DNA of 24,287 nucleotides, from positions 1 to 24,287 of the IMG/VR virus record IMGVR_UViG_3300030109_005614, one strand, 5' to 3'. A model generated the notes under the pieces. The model searched no databases. It worked only from the letters and a program-made list of their open reading frames with translations, and was not told the origin of the DNA. The stretch comes from a virus. Shown here one piece after another: positions 10,301 through 18,078 of this stretch. The first letter of the stretch is position 1, and the number at the start of each line of letters is the position of its first letter. A program made the translations under genes and the position numbers.

Positions 10301-11047
10301 ATCATAATCAAATAAATCAAAATTATTTATTTTAAAAACCTGATATCGTCTTTTTCTTATGTCTGTTCCTGCTCCTTCAGTTTCATCACCTCTAAGCCTA
10401 ACCACAAAATAAATTGGATTATATACATTTTCGTCAATTATTTTTGTATACAGAGTAGTGCCTCTTAAACCCATAGAAAAAGTAGCGTTATAACCTGTAT
10501 CATCTGTGTCGTCATTAGTTATTTTGTTATCATCATAATCTTCAATTTCTAATGGTAATTCATTTAGCCTTGTAAGTATATTTTGGTTTTGAATAAGATG
10601 TCCCCAATTTTTACCTCCGTCAATTTCATTTCTACTCCTTTCAAGTATTCCACAGCTGTCTTGACCATATAAATAATAATGTATATTATTATACCCATCA
10701 GAATCAAAGTTAACAGGTTTATCTTCAAATCTTTTTTCACTAAACATCCAAATCCAAGCTCTATTATTACCTGCTTTTTTACCAGTAGCTTCACTAATGT
10801 ATATATCATCAATACGAATATAACTTGTACCAGCTTGAAATTTTAAATTTCTATTAACGATAGCAGTGTGTAGCTCATCTTCTTGAGATGTTGTATATAA
10901 ATCTTTTCTTTGAAATTTATCGTTATTTTTAGGTAAACCAGTTGAAAGATTATAATCAGGTGGTTCTGCATCATATCCATTGGGAAAATTATATGAACCA
11001 GTCATACCAAATTTTGGTTCGTTTAACACTAGTCTTTTTTTAGCCAT
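7352..11047 (-). CDS. Large tail/baseplate protein with PKD-like, PIIGG and carbohydrate-binding-like modules (1231 aa)
   Basis: The N-terminal 600 residues are Asp/Tyr/Asn-rich and I do not recognise them. Residues about 612-665 resemble the second half of a PKD/Ig-like fold (NTYNTAGIKTIKAIMFSYDD). Residues 676-694 read GGSDYTTIPWPYTTPIIGG, followed by a segment (EMGQSVRKIDLEQVRYF) also found in the 1752-aa neighbour. Residues about 962-1107 look like a galactose-binding-type carbohydrate-binding module (NIITNGDFST, then LTPGKTYVFTYDV, ending VTLDNIMVQEF). The last 48 residues (IIDSSGNSNKGLLIGDYKV through NNRNGAL) match the tail of the neighbour. Six Cys lie between 868 and 941. It overlaps both neighbours at TAATG and has GGGG 8 bases before its ATG. 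I infer a virion adhesin or outer baseplate component; there are no catalytic motifs. Confidence 0.78.
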   Translation of the reverse strand: MAKKRLVLNEPKFGMTGSYNFPNGYDAEPPDYNLSTGLPKNNDKFQRKDLYTTSQEDELHTAIVNRNLKFQAGTSYIRIDDIYISEATGKKAGNNRAWIWMFSEKRFEDKPVNFDSDGYNNIHYYLYGQDSCGILERSRNEIDGGKNWGHLIQNQNILTRLNELPLEIEDYDDNKITNDDTDDTGYNATFSMGLRGTTLYTKIIDENVYNPIYFVVRLRGDETEGAGTDIRKRRYQVFKINNFDLFDYDDSGQASGKITTFDENNILPLVNTTDGEGGGYGDEAAKWKINSGDFKVTINTIGSVLNDWEGAADEADGDDEKKYAKYFDSVEPQTIFNPNDLQSFLSISPYRQLFNNFGPGDLSIGNGVYRKYIPITTISIAGQDNILTQGVDVQSYYEDNEELSLQGSAPSTINYRLRTVEGIVGTSAIDDNYYYDIDIIEDYFYFIIDWDDKDDTIKTLEDWMNTRPTNLSELQELQDNNLYKLYRKETQLPEMTITSYGDDTDSSTFPNPYELFPDALPFEYIDNDTTPPYLHHSIINPFDVGPETKYARGEPTGDKACQILGHTGVADIPVGEINFFPQDAFIGFPQWNGEEWVQNQEESQYFYPRLDCYDLPSNSVPTNTYNTAGIKTIKAIMFSYDDSSGYRLSTGRWKLITTRFYLDIPINQYPDFGELGGSDYTTIPWPYTTPIIGGMDENSKYKISVQDTLSSGKIGDTDIIDEKFLVNDLENDEMGQSVRKIDLEQVRYFNVGSYDMNTLLGINPIGEITFDNQYLENSHLSTLLFPQYFEEFDVSENGELTSEDSDIWNNDYGRPDIANQIMEYISDFEEWQELPDEYFIGTIQLQFSHNNPDQFSAGRYWGGALGECANDDQWEVLYPPGVYDSYAELLAPGGDFTLDRTPELACELYFPEDCQGLSCTAVSFENCDSSYNSGTIKAYDCIIPNEEPSPLPPNYPEGEPVLGDNIITNGDFSTLTFDEDFQPYYLSEWTIFDGGIGSVEYYAGGIRFQVLSTYRLQSASQDVLTPGKTYVFTYDVISIQSTDDGDNNLHLEVGGADIEIPNTEPVLEFGENMLGNTLTFVAEGTNFIIKGGGTNIDVTLDNIMVQEFSPPELSIDFEQYYNEEYFNSAIQLYTPYNDSFWDGDMNKFPMESSVGQIFISDNQDLQLKEDCQLELNTGELSGKSIIDSSGNSNKGLLIGDYKVKKNRKGEPMRRDSFIKVPKKTNNRNGAL

Positions 11048-14000
11048 TAAAATGCCCCATTGTTAGTTGAAGTTCTTATTGAATCTGTATTTCTTCTCTT
11101 TGAAGGTTTTGAAGTTTCATTATTAAATTTAGGTTTATAATCTACCACACCGAATCCTAAATTTTCATTTCCACTATTATCATTAAAAACATTACTTTGA
11201 AAACTATCACTTGTGATATTGATTAACATATTTTCATTTGTTTCCATTTCATCCGTTATCGCTGCTTCTAATGGAAATGGTATTTTATCATTTGTTAAAT
11301 TATCTTCAATGAATTGTCCATCTAAACCATAGTTTGGTAAAACAGGATAATAATAACCATCCAACCATTCTTGTTCCACATATATATCAACTGGTGGATT
11401 TGTATTTAAATCAATACCAACCCTATTATAAATAGAATAATTTTGAGGAATAATGTTTTTCCAATATCTTGGATTATCAGGTGTGTTTGCATCATATCTT
11501 AAACAATCTCCAAAATCTATATCTTCAGTTGTGTATGGACTCATTGTATTACCTTCTTCAATTTGTGCTCCAAATATAAAATATTGGTCATTAGTATTAT
11601 ATTCAGGAGGATCAACATTTAAATTTCTACCAAGATTATATGGTATAGTTCTAAAAGATAAATACTTACCATATTCATCAGGATTTAATGGTGTGAATGT
11701 TGCTGACATTCTATACCATTGATTATTTTCATCTACTGGAGCAGTGTCTAAGGTTGTATAAGTCATTCCTTTTGGATATTCCCCCATACTTTCCCTTAAC
11801 GCATTATTTTCATCACCAGCATTGTGATAACAACCTTCGTAATAGGAAAATTGAACAGATGAACCCCATGAGATTTGGTCGTCATTTGTTCTTTCTTCCC
11901 CTTCATACATACATAAATTATTTACAAAATCTTCCTCAGTGCAACAAAAATTACTATTTAAAAAATCTTCGCGAGCTGCCCAATCATTTACACCCGGAGT
12001 TTGAATAACACCAAGTTGTATCTGGTCACCATTACCTTGCATAACATAACCATCAGGTATGTATATATGAGTAGAAAATGTATATGTTTTTCCAGCTTTT
12101 AAAATAGGTGTTGGAACTCTAAGATTTGAACTACCAGCATCAACATAACCTATATCAGTGTTGCTAACTTCAAATCTATAACCAAATCTCATATGATTTC
12201 CATCAGTAGTGCTGTTCGTATCTGCTATTACTGTAAGGGTATCACCCGGAGTTCCTTCAGGAAGTTCTAAACCTGTTTGAGCGTCAGATGGTATAATATC
12301 TGGAAAGGACTCAGAGTGATTACGATAATTTGCACCATTTTGAGGATTGTTTAATTGTATAATGTTTATTTCACTAAATTCATCACATTGAAATCCTAAC
12401 AATTCAACCATATTCATTGCTTTATTATAAAATTTTATATTTGTAACATCTGAATCACCAATTGATTTTCCTAATTCACTTGGATATGATTTTATTCCAT
12501 TGTAAATAATTGTACCATCTGTATCTTCTCTTGGTATTTTATATTCATTTAATAAATCTAAATCTTCACTAAAAGATGAATCCATTTTATCAAGAGCTAT
12601 TTCTGTTTTTAACTTATCTCCATTATTATCAAATTTAATTTGTGTTTTTATATTATCAGATATAAACCCAAGTTGTCTTTTTACAGCTTTATAATAAATA
12701 CTTTGTTCCGAGTAACCACCTATAATTGGTAAAGTGTTTTTATAAGGTATGAAAGAAAAGCCATCACTTCCAAAATATGTAAAATCTTCATCCATTCCTT
12801 CATTGATATTTATTTTTAGTTTAAATTTTTTATTTTTTAAAATACCTACCTCACGGCCAGATTGATCTACTTTCATTCTTATCATCGTTCCTGTTATTTC
12901 AAATATCCCACTTGATTCATATGTATGATACAATGCAGTTTCTTCATCTATTGGTTCCGGTTCTGATGTAAATTCATTAACTGAACCATCACCCCAATCT
13001 ATATCATAAATATAAAATTTACCTTTTTTAAAATCTTGATATACAGGTGTTCTTTTTACATCAAATAATTCATTACTTGGATGTTGTGGATAAAAATAAA
13101 ATTGTGCTTCTAATGGACCTTGTGAATCTTTATATTCCTCTGGTTGTAATTCTTTATCATAATATTTTGTTAAATCAGCTGTACCATATTTACCAACTGA
13201 TAATTTTTTTCTAACATCAACATCAGGTATGAAATCTCCTGATTCATAAACTTCAAAGTCATCTAATAAAACTCGTCCATAAAATTCACCTGCGGCTTGA
13301 ACAAGTAACCATAATGGTCTGACGGTTCCAGTACCATAACGAAAAACTTCACCCAATGTGAATTTATAAGAAAATGTTTCCCATTTATTAGGTTCGGTGT
13401 TTTGAAATCTCCCCATTGAGCCAAAGTTAGAATATTTTCTATTCAATGTTCCCTCATCATTATCATCAGCATCATATCGTTGTGAATTAAAATCACCATG
13501 TGGCCAATATCCATGTGAATATGCATATGGTAAATTTCTAGACCCCTCAACTCTATCTTTTGTTCTTAATGGACTCGCTGTTTGACCATCTCCATCCACA
13601 ATTGCAATTTCAACCTGTGGTGGATTATCTTCATCATACATTACACCTTTATATTGTTCAGTATCAGGAACGAATAAATCTAAAGTTTTCATTTTAAATT
13701 TAACTTCCATTACACTAAATGGATTTAGTCTAGTAATCTCATCATTTGCATATGGATTATAAATTTTAACAACTTGATTCAAACCTCTATATTGATTTTC
13801 AGTTACACCACCACCAGCACCAACATTCATATTTGTATTACTAGACCATTCAAAATTATGGCCAGTAGAATCATTCGTACCATTATCATTAAAATCAAAA
13901 GCACCATCTCTAAAATTAGTTCCTAAAAATTCTAAACATTTTCCAAATGAATAACATTGAACTTCTTGTTCCCAATCAAATAAAAAGTCTGAATCAATAA

Positions 14001-16305
14001 TCCATTTTGCAACATTTGGAAACCAAGTATCCATATAAGGAAGTGAATTACCTGAATCACTCGACCGATTACCTACAGCCGTACATTTACGAGCATTGAT
14101 GTATGAAGAATGATTTGAAACAGCTTTAATTTGATTTGAGGGAACATCTTGTTTTCCTAAACTATCAATTTGATTTTGCATAAAAAATTTATTACATTCA
14201 TCGAATACTTTTGTTGTCTGCTTAGAGGCAGTTTCTAAGTTAAATTGTAGTCTTAAAAGTGATTGGTCGGGTTGTCCACCACCAATTTTATAATCAAAAA
14301 AATAAGCATGATAACCAGCGTAACCAATCACACCTTGAGAGTCTTGAGTTCCATCACTATCCTGTTGTTCAAATGATGATATAAATTCAGAACCATTAGT
14401 TTTATCTTCAATAGGTGAACCCCAAAAATCATCATCTGGATAATCATCCCCACCTTGATATAAACTCTCATTTCTTTTTTGATCTTGAACTTGTACAGCA
14501 TCATAAGTACAATATCCCCAATTATTTGAAGGTATGAAAAATCTTTCTCTGGTATATTCGCTTTCAGGCCTAGCTTGATTATCCGCACCATATTTATTTT
14601 GCCAAATACTTTTTATAAATTGACCTTGAGAGTTAGGAACTAAATTGAAAGTTTCGTATTGGGTGAATGGTTCTTGAAGATTACCCAAAAAATTATCTTG
14701 TAAAATATTATCATCATCAAATGAAAACATACCTAATTCAATTCTACCATCTTGATTTGAATTTAAAAGGCCTTGATTAGTATTTTGAAAAATAGTTTTA
14801 TCTATGTCGAGTCCACTATATGCATCAGTTGCTTTATAAATTGTTTGCTCTATATCAACATTAGGAACTCCAAAACCTTCTGATATTTCCTCATCGGTTG
14901 AATAGTTATCTGTTAATACATCACCAAGCTCTTCATCTTCAACTGGTTCAGAGTCATCAGGAATTTCCTCATCATATGTACATGAACCATCATCTACATT
15001 AACATTTTCATCATAGTTATTAGCAGCTGGGTCTGCACACCCATAATAAAGACAAGAACCATCAGGTATGTTAGCATTAGGGTCATAATTATCAGCAGTT
15101 GGATCAGTACAACCCTCATATAAACAAGACCCATCATCTTCTTCAGCATTTTCATCATAATTAACAGCGTTAGGATCCGTACACCCAAGTATAAGTTCTT
15201 CTTCTGGTAACTGCCATTCTTCAAGTTCTTCATATTGAACATTTGGACCAATTAATTTAAATTGTAATCTTGGAAAGTTATGTGTACCAATTTCAAGTCC
15301 ATCTTCATTAGGAATTGATAATGAAAGACTATATGTAGTATTTGTAAAATTAGCATAATAAGAAAATGTATATAAAAGACTCGTGTTACCATTTGCAGAT
15401 GGAATTTCTCTTCCTCCAAGAATATAATCATTATAATGCATAGGATGAACTTCACTAAACTTATATCCACCATTAATATAATAATCATTTAATAAATTTA
15501 CTGCGTCTTCTATTCTATCATTTTGAGAAAATACATAAGCTTGAATAAATATATCTATATCAGGTCTTGCAGCCTGAATCCATTGTAAACCATCAGCATT
15601 ATCAATAACACCACGAGGTATAGTAGTATCAAATTCCTCTAAATATCCTGGAAAATCTAAACCAGCTAAAGTTTCAGCATCAGTATCACCGAGAGTGTTG
15701 TTAGGCATAAATGTTACTCTTCTTGGAACATCATGAGGACCAACACCTATAAGAGTAAGTCGGCCTTCTTCATCACGATAATATGGTTGGATTGCGAGAT
15801 TTAATACTGAATCATCACCTTGAGTTGGGAATTGTTGTAATAATTCTCCTATTCTTTCAATGGTTTCAGAAGTATTTTGGCTATCAACTCCTATATTTTT
15901 TACTTGTAATACTTTACTTTCTAAACCATCAAGTATAGTTATTTGGTTTGTATAAAAATTTTCAGATTGGAAGTTTTGTATATCAATTAAATCAGCAGGA
16001 TCAAACGCTTCTTCATCTGTTTCATCACTAAATAAATCATCACCATCATCGTGTTGATGTTCGTGGTGATGGTGTCCATCAGCATTATGTCCAGTATCAG
16101 GATTGATTGGGTCAGTATCATCATCAGGTCTTGGCCTTATTTGGTCTTGAAATAAATCATCATCGGGCATTGGTAGTCTATCTTGAGATCCAAATGGAAC
16201 TCCAGGATCATTTACACCAGTTTCTGTATTTGTGCTGAACCTTCTTTGATTACTTCCGACTGTTATCGGTAACCCTTTTCTATTTTGTATGTTTTCATTT
16301 GCCAT
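11047..16305 (-). CDS. Giant multidomain tail adhesin: His/Asp-rich N-terminus, GCTDP repeats, carbohydrate-binding-like and PKD modules (1752 aa)
   Basis: Order seen: 1-105, disordered and acidic, with GHNADGHHHHEHQHDDGDD (72-90); 106-360, unrecognised; 374-445, three tandem 24-residue repeats of the form GCTDPxAxNYDxNAxxxDGSC; 475-800, unrecognised; 800-1022, a jelly-roll module ending in RVLLDDFEVYE, typical of carbohydrate-binding modules; 1085-1168, a PKD domain (DIDWGDGS, then YHTYESSGIFEITGTM); 1176-1305, the PIIGG region (FGSDGFSFIPYKNTLPIIGG); 1320-1595, another carbohydrate-binding-like module (ILKAGKTYTFSTHIYIP, then FIFGAQIEEGNTMSPYTT); and 1705-1752, the C-terminal tail shared with the next gene. 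The start has the best Shine-Dalgarno in the window. No enzyme motif is visible. Its position after the gp6 cluster suggests an outer baseplate or fibre protein that binds surface glycans; this is inferred. The two Cys per repeat may form disulfides outside the cell. Confidence 0.8.
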   Translation of the reverse strand: MANENIQNRKGLPITVGSNQRRFSTNTETGVNDPGVPFGSQDRLPMPDDDLFQDQIRPRPDDDTDPINPDTGHNADGHHHHEHQHDDGDDLFSDETDEEAFDPADLIDIQNFQSENFYTNQITILDGLESKVLQVKNIGVDSQNTSETIERIGELLQQFPTQGDDSVLNLAIQPYYRDEEGRLTLIGVGPHDVPRRVTFMPNNTLGDTDAETLAGLDFPGYLEEFDTTIPRGVIDNADGLQWIQAARPDIDIFIQAYVFSQNDRIEDAVNLLNDYYINGGYKFSEVHPMHYNDYILGGREIPSANGNTSLLYTFSYYANFTNTTYSLSLSIPNEDGLEIGTHNFPRLQFKLIGPNVQYEELEEWQLPEEELILGCTDPNAVNYDENAEEDDGSCLYEGCTDPTADNYDPNANIPDGSCLYYGCADPAANNYDENVNVDDGSCTYDEEIPDDSEPVEDEELGDVLTDNYSTDEEISEGFGVPNVDIEQTIYKATDAYSGLDIDKTIFQNTNQGLLNSNQDGRIELGMFSFDDDNILQDNFLGNLQEPFTQYETFNLVPNSQGQFIKSIWQNKYGADNQARPESEYTRERFFIPSNNWGYCTYDAVQVQDQKRNESLYQGGDDYPDDDFWGSPIEDKTNGSEFISSFEQQDSDGTQDSQGVIGYAGYHAYFFDYKIGGGQPDQSLLRLQFNLETASKQTTKVFDECNKFFMQNQIDSLGKQDVPSNQIKAVSNHSSYINARKCTAVGNRSSDSGNSLPYMDTWFPNVAKWIIDSDFLFDWEQEVQCYSFGKCLEFLGTNFRDGAFDFNDNGTNDSTGHNFEWSSNTNMNVGAGGGVTENQYRGLNQVVKIYNPYANDEITRLNPFSVMEVKFKMKTLDLFVPDTEQYKGVMYDEDNPPQVEIAIVDGDGQTASPLRTKDRVEGSRNLPYAYSHGYWPHGDFNSQRYDADDNDEGTLNRKYSNFGSMGRFQNTEPNKWETFSYKFTLGEVFRYGTGTVRPLWLLVQAAGEFYGRVLLDDFEVYESGDFIPDVDVRKKLSVGKYGTADLTKYYDKELQPEEYKDSQGPLEAQFYFYPQHPSNELFDVKRTPVYQDFKKGKFYIYDIDWGDGSVNEFTSEPEPIDEETALYHTYESSGIFEITGTMIRMKVDQSGREVGILKNKKFKLKININEGMDEDFTYFGSDGFSFIPYKNTLPIIGGYSEQSIYYKAVKRQLGFISDNIKTQIKFDNNGDKLKTEIALDKMDSSFSEDLDLLNEYKIPREDTDGTIIYNGIKSYPSELGKSIGDSDVTNIKFYNKAMNMVELLGFQCDEFSEINIIQLNNPQNGANYRNHSESFPDIIPSDAQTGLELPEGTPGDTLTVIADTNSTTDGNHMRFGYRFEVSNTDIGYVDAGSSNLRVPTPILKAGKTYTFSTHIYIPDGYVMQGNGDQIQLGVIQTPGVNDWAAREDFLNSNFCCTEEDFVNNLCMYEGEERTNDDQISWGSSVQFSYYEGCYHNAGDENNALRESMGEYPKGMTYTTLDTAPVDENNQWYRMSATFTPLNPDEYGKYLSFRTIPYNLGRNLNVDPPEYNTNDQYFIFGAQIEEGNTMSPYTTEDIDFGDCLRYDANTPDNPRYWKNIIPQNYSIYNRVGIDLNTNPPVDIYVEQEWLDGYYYPVLPNYGLDGQFIEDNLTNDKIPFPLEAAITDEMETNENMLINITSDSFQSNVFNDNSGNENLGFGVVDYKPKFNNETSKPSKRRNTDSIRTSTNNGAF
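14971..15186 (-). repeat. Three tandem 72-bp coding repeats (GCTDP...DGSC type)
   Basis: The three copies encode residues 374-397, 398-421 and 422-445 of the 1752-aa protein. They start GCTDPNAVNYDENAEEDDGS, GCTDPTADNYDPNANIPDGS and GCADPAANNYDENVNVDDGS. Each has two Cys, an N-Y-D centre and a D-G-S-C end, with an exact 24-residue period. I know this repeat type as common in large surface and secreted proteins of marine Bacteroidota. The Asp/Asn spacing would suit calcium binding, which is an inference. Confidence 0.9.
16051..16089 (-). other. His-rich tract (possible metal-binding linker)
   Basis: Residues 73-85 of the 1752-aa protein contain seven histidines among thirteen residues (HNADGHHHHEHQH). 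They are flanked by very acidic Asp-rich stretches. This could bind divalent metal ions or act as a flexible charged linker; the sequence cannot decide. Confidence 0.6.
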
Positions 16306-16313
16306 TATGAAAA

Positions 16314-16319
16314 CCTCCT
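16314..16319 (-). promoter_or_regulatory. Strong ribosome binding site AGGAGG overlapping the upstream stop codon
   Basis: AGGAGG stands 8 bases before the ATG at 16305. The TAG stop of the 585-aa gene (16318-16320) supplies its first bases (TAGGAGG). It is the best anti-16S match in the window and fixes the start of the 1752-aa gene. Confidence 0.85.
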
Positions 16320-18075
16320 AAACTTTAAAACCACGAGCTCTGAGTAAATCTGTTCTTGATATTATTTCTATTTTACATTTATTACCATAACCTGAATTAC
16401 TTGTAAAAAGTCCATTGAATGGATTGATATGATTCATCCAAAAGTCTTTGTTACCTTGATACTCATCATAAATAACAGGTTCAATAGTGCTATTATTTGG
16501 TTCAATAATGTTTGGATTATATGAAGCACATATGAAATACCATTCATTAAAATCTTCGGGCACGAATGTACAACCGATTAATCTAAGGTCTCTAGAACCA
16601 ACCACACCATCTCTATAATCAAATGTAGGATAATTCCAAGACATTTTTCTCATACCACTAATACCAGTGTGTGAGTCTCTAATGCCTGAAAAGGCTGTGC
16701 CACCTTCTTCACGAACTTGTAGTCTTAAAAATCTTGCTGTAGTTGAATTACCAAAAGTATCTTGTTTTGGGGGTCTTAAATCAGAACTTGCTGCAGCGAA
16801 ACTTCCCCAAGTATAAAGTGTATCACCTTCAACTGGTTCATCACCATCTACAGCTGAATTTGGATCATAATATGTTCTTTCATCTTGATTCAATACAAAT
16901 GTTTCTAATTTAAAACCTAATGGATTTTCTTCTCTTGTTGGATTTCCAAAATTAAACAATGTCCCCTCACTCACTTTATCTAAAAATCTTACCCACATCG
17001 TAATTGTAAAACCAGTACCATTACTTACAATATTACCTTCCGCATCTAAATTATCTATATAAGTAAGATTATTTGGATTCAATCCTTTAATAAATTCTTG
17101 ATTTGTATTACGAATAATAATGCCTTGATTTAAACTTCTAAATTTTAAATAACCAGCTGATTGGTTTTCGTACTCTGGCATTTCTTCTAATTCAATTGGG
17201 TCTTCCAATATGTCAGTTAAATATGGAAGTATTCTATTATAAATATCTTCAATGGTTCTATTTAGATTTGTATCATTGGGTGGATATGCCCCACCTTTAA
17301 TTCTATGAATAAATGCTTGTTCTTCATCTATGTTTCCATCTGTGTTATCTTGAGCGTATGAAATACTATTATCTTGTTGGTATTGAAGAGAACCAGACCA
17401 ACTGTTGTCTTGTGCTCTATCAACTCTACCATCATTATCAATATCAAATTCAGGTGCGTTTGGTGGAAGTAGTGCATTTAATTCTTGAAAGAATCTAATG
17501 ATTCTAGCTTGTCGTGTATCACCCGATGGAAGTAGTTCAAATATATTTGTATCAAGAAATTCTTCTGCACGCTCTACATCAATAACACTTCTTTGTTGTG
17601 ATAGAGGAATGAATTGACTTACATTCAATGGGTTACCAGCAGCTACAACTAAATCAGTAATAAGTAATCCATTGTATAATTCACCACCACCATTAATACT
17701 TATCGTTACACCGAAGTCACCACCCTCTTGAACAACTATTGGTTGTTCTTCGTCTAATTGATTAAAAGTAATATTACTTGCTATTTGAATTAAATTCTGC
17801 TCCACCTCAGCATTGTTTAAAACAGTGTTGTTTAAATCCTCTTGATTAGCTTTTATATCTTTTTGAAAAAGTGCTAAAACACCTTCACCCTGCCCCACTT
17901 GTAATTGTCCATTACGAATAAATTTTTGATTAGCTTCAACATCTGTTGTATCAACATATGGACTAAGTATTAGAGCTTCAGCAATTAAATCTAATAATTG
18001 TTCATATGATTCCATATCATCAGCTGAATATTCTGCTAATAAATCAAAGTTGTCATCTTGTGTATAATCACCCAT
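16318..18075 (-). CDS. Baseplate/tail protein with C-terminal LamG-like domain (585 aa)
   Basis: Residues 1-110 are helical and acidic (DMESYEQLLDLIAEALILSP). Residues 117-145 are Gly-rich beta sequence. DIDNDGRVD (211-219) matches the DxDxDGxxD calcium loop of EF-hand and dockerin types. Residues about 305-575 look like a LamG/concanavalin-like domain (YLKFRSLNQGIIIRN, TGFTITMWVRFLDK, EGTLFNFGNP, EWYFICASYN), with an insertion around 395-445. No signal peptide or catalytic motif is visible. The ATG at 18075 follows the 378-aa gene after 3 bases, with an AGGAAA-type site inside that gene's end. As the second gene after gp6 it is probably part of the outer wedge or an adhesin carrier. The LamG call is fairly firm; the virion location is inferred. 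Confidence 0.75.
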   Translation of the reverse strand: MGDYTQDDNFDLLAEYSADDMESYEQLLDLIAEALILSPYVDTTDVEANQKFIRNGQLQVGQGEGVLALFQKDIKANQEDLNNTVLNNAEVEQNLIQIASNITFNQLDEEQPIVVQEGGDFGVTISINGGGELYNGLLITDLVVAAGNPLNVSQFIPLSQQRSVIDVERAEEFLDTNIFELLPSGDTRQARIIRFFQELNALLPPNAPEFDIDNDGRVDRAQDNSWSGSLQYQQDNSISYAQDNTDGNIDEEQAFIHRIKGGAYPPNDTNLNRTIEDIYNRILPYLTDILEDPIELEEMPEYENQSAGYLKFRSLNQGIIIRNTNQEFIKGLNPNNLTYIDNLDAEGNIVSNGTGFTITMWVRFLDKVSEGTLFNFGNPTREENPLGFKLETFVLNQDERTYYDPNSAVDGDEPVEGDTLYTWGSFAAASSDLRPPKQDTFGNSTTARFLRLQVREEGGTAFSGIRDSHTGISGMRKMSWNYPTFDYRDGVVGSRDLRLIGCTFVPEDFNEWYFICASYNPNIIEPNNSTIEPVIYDEYQGNKDFWMNHINPFNGLFTSNSGYGNKCKIEIISRTDLLRARGFKV

Positions 18076-18078
18076 AAC

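Noticed and set aside
11697-12008. 103-codon open frame on the plus strand
   Set aside because: Antisense to the carbohydrate-binding-like region of the 1752-aa gene; no domain or start signal.
14994-15251. Repeat-containing open frame in another minus-strand frame
   Set aside because: It only mirrors the 72-bp DNA repeats of the GCTDP region in a second frame; the Met/Leu/Ile-rich product is not credible.
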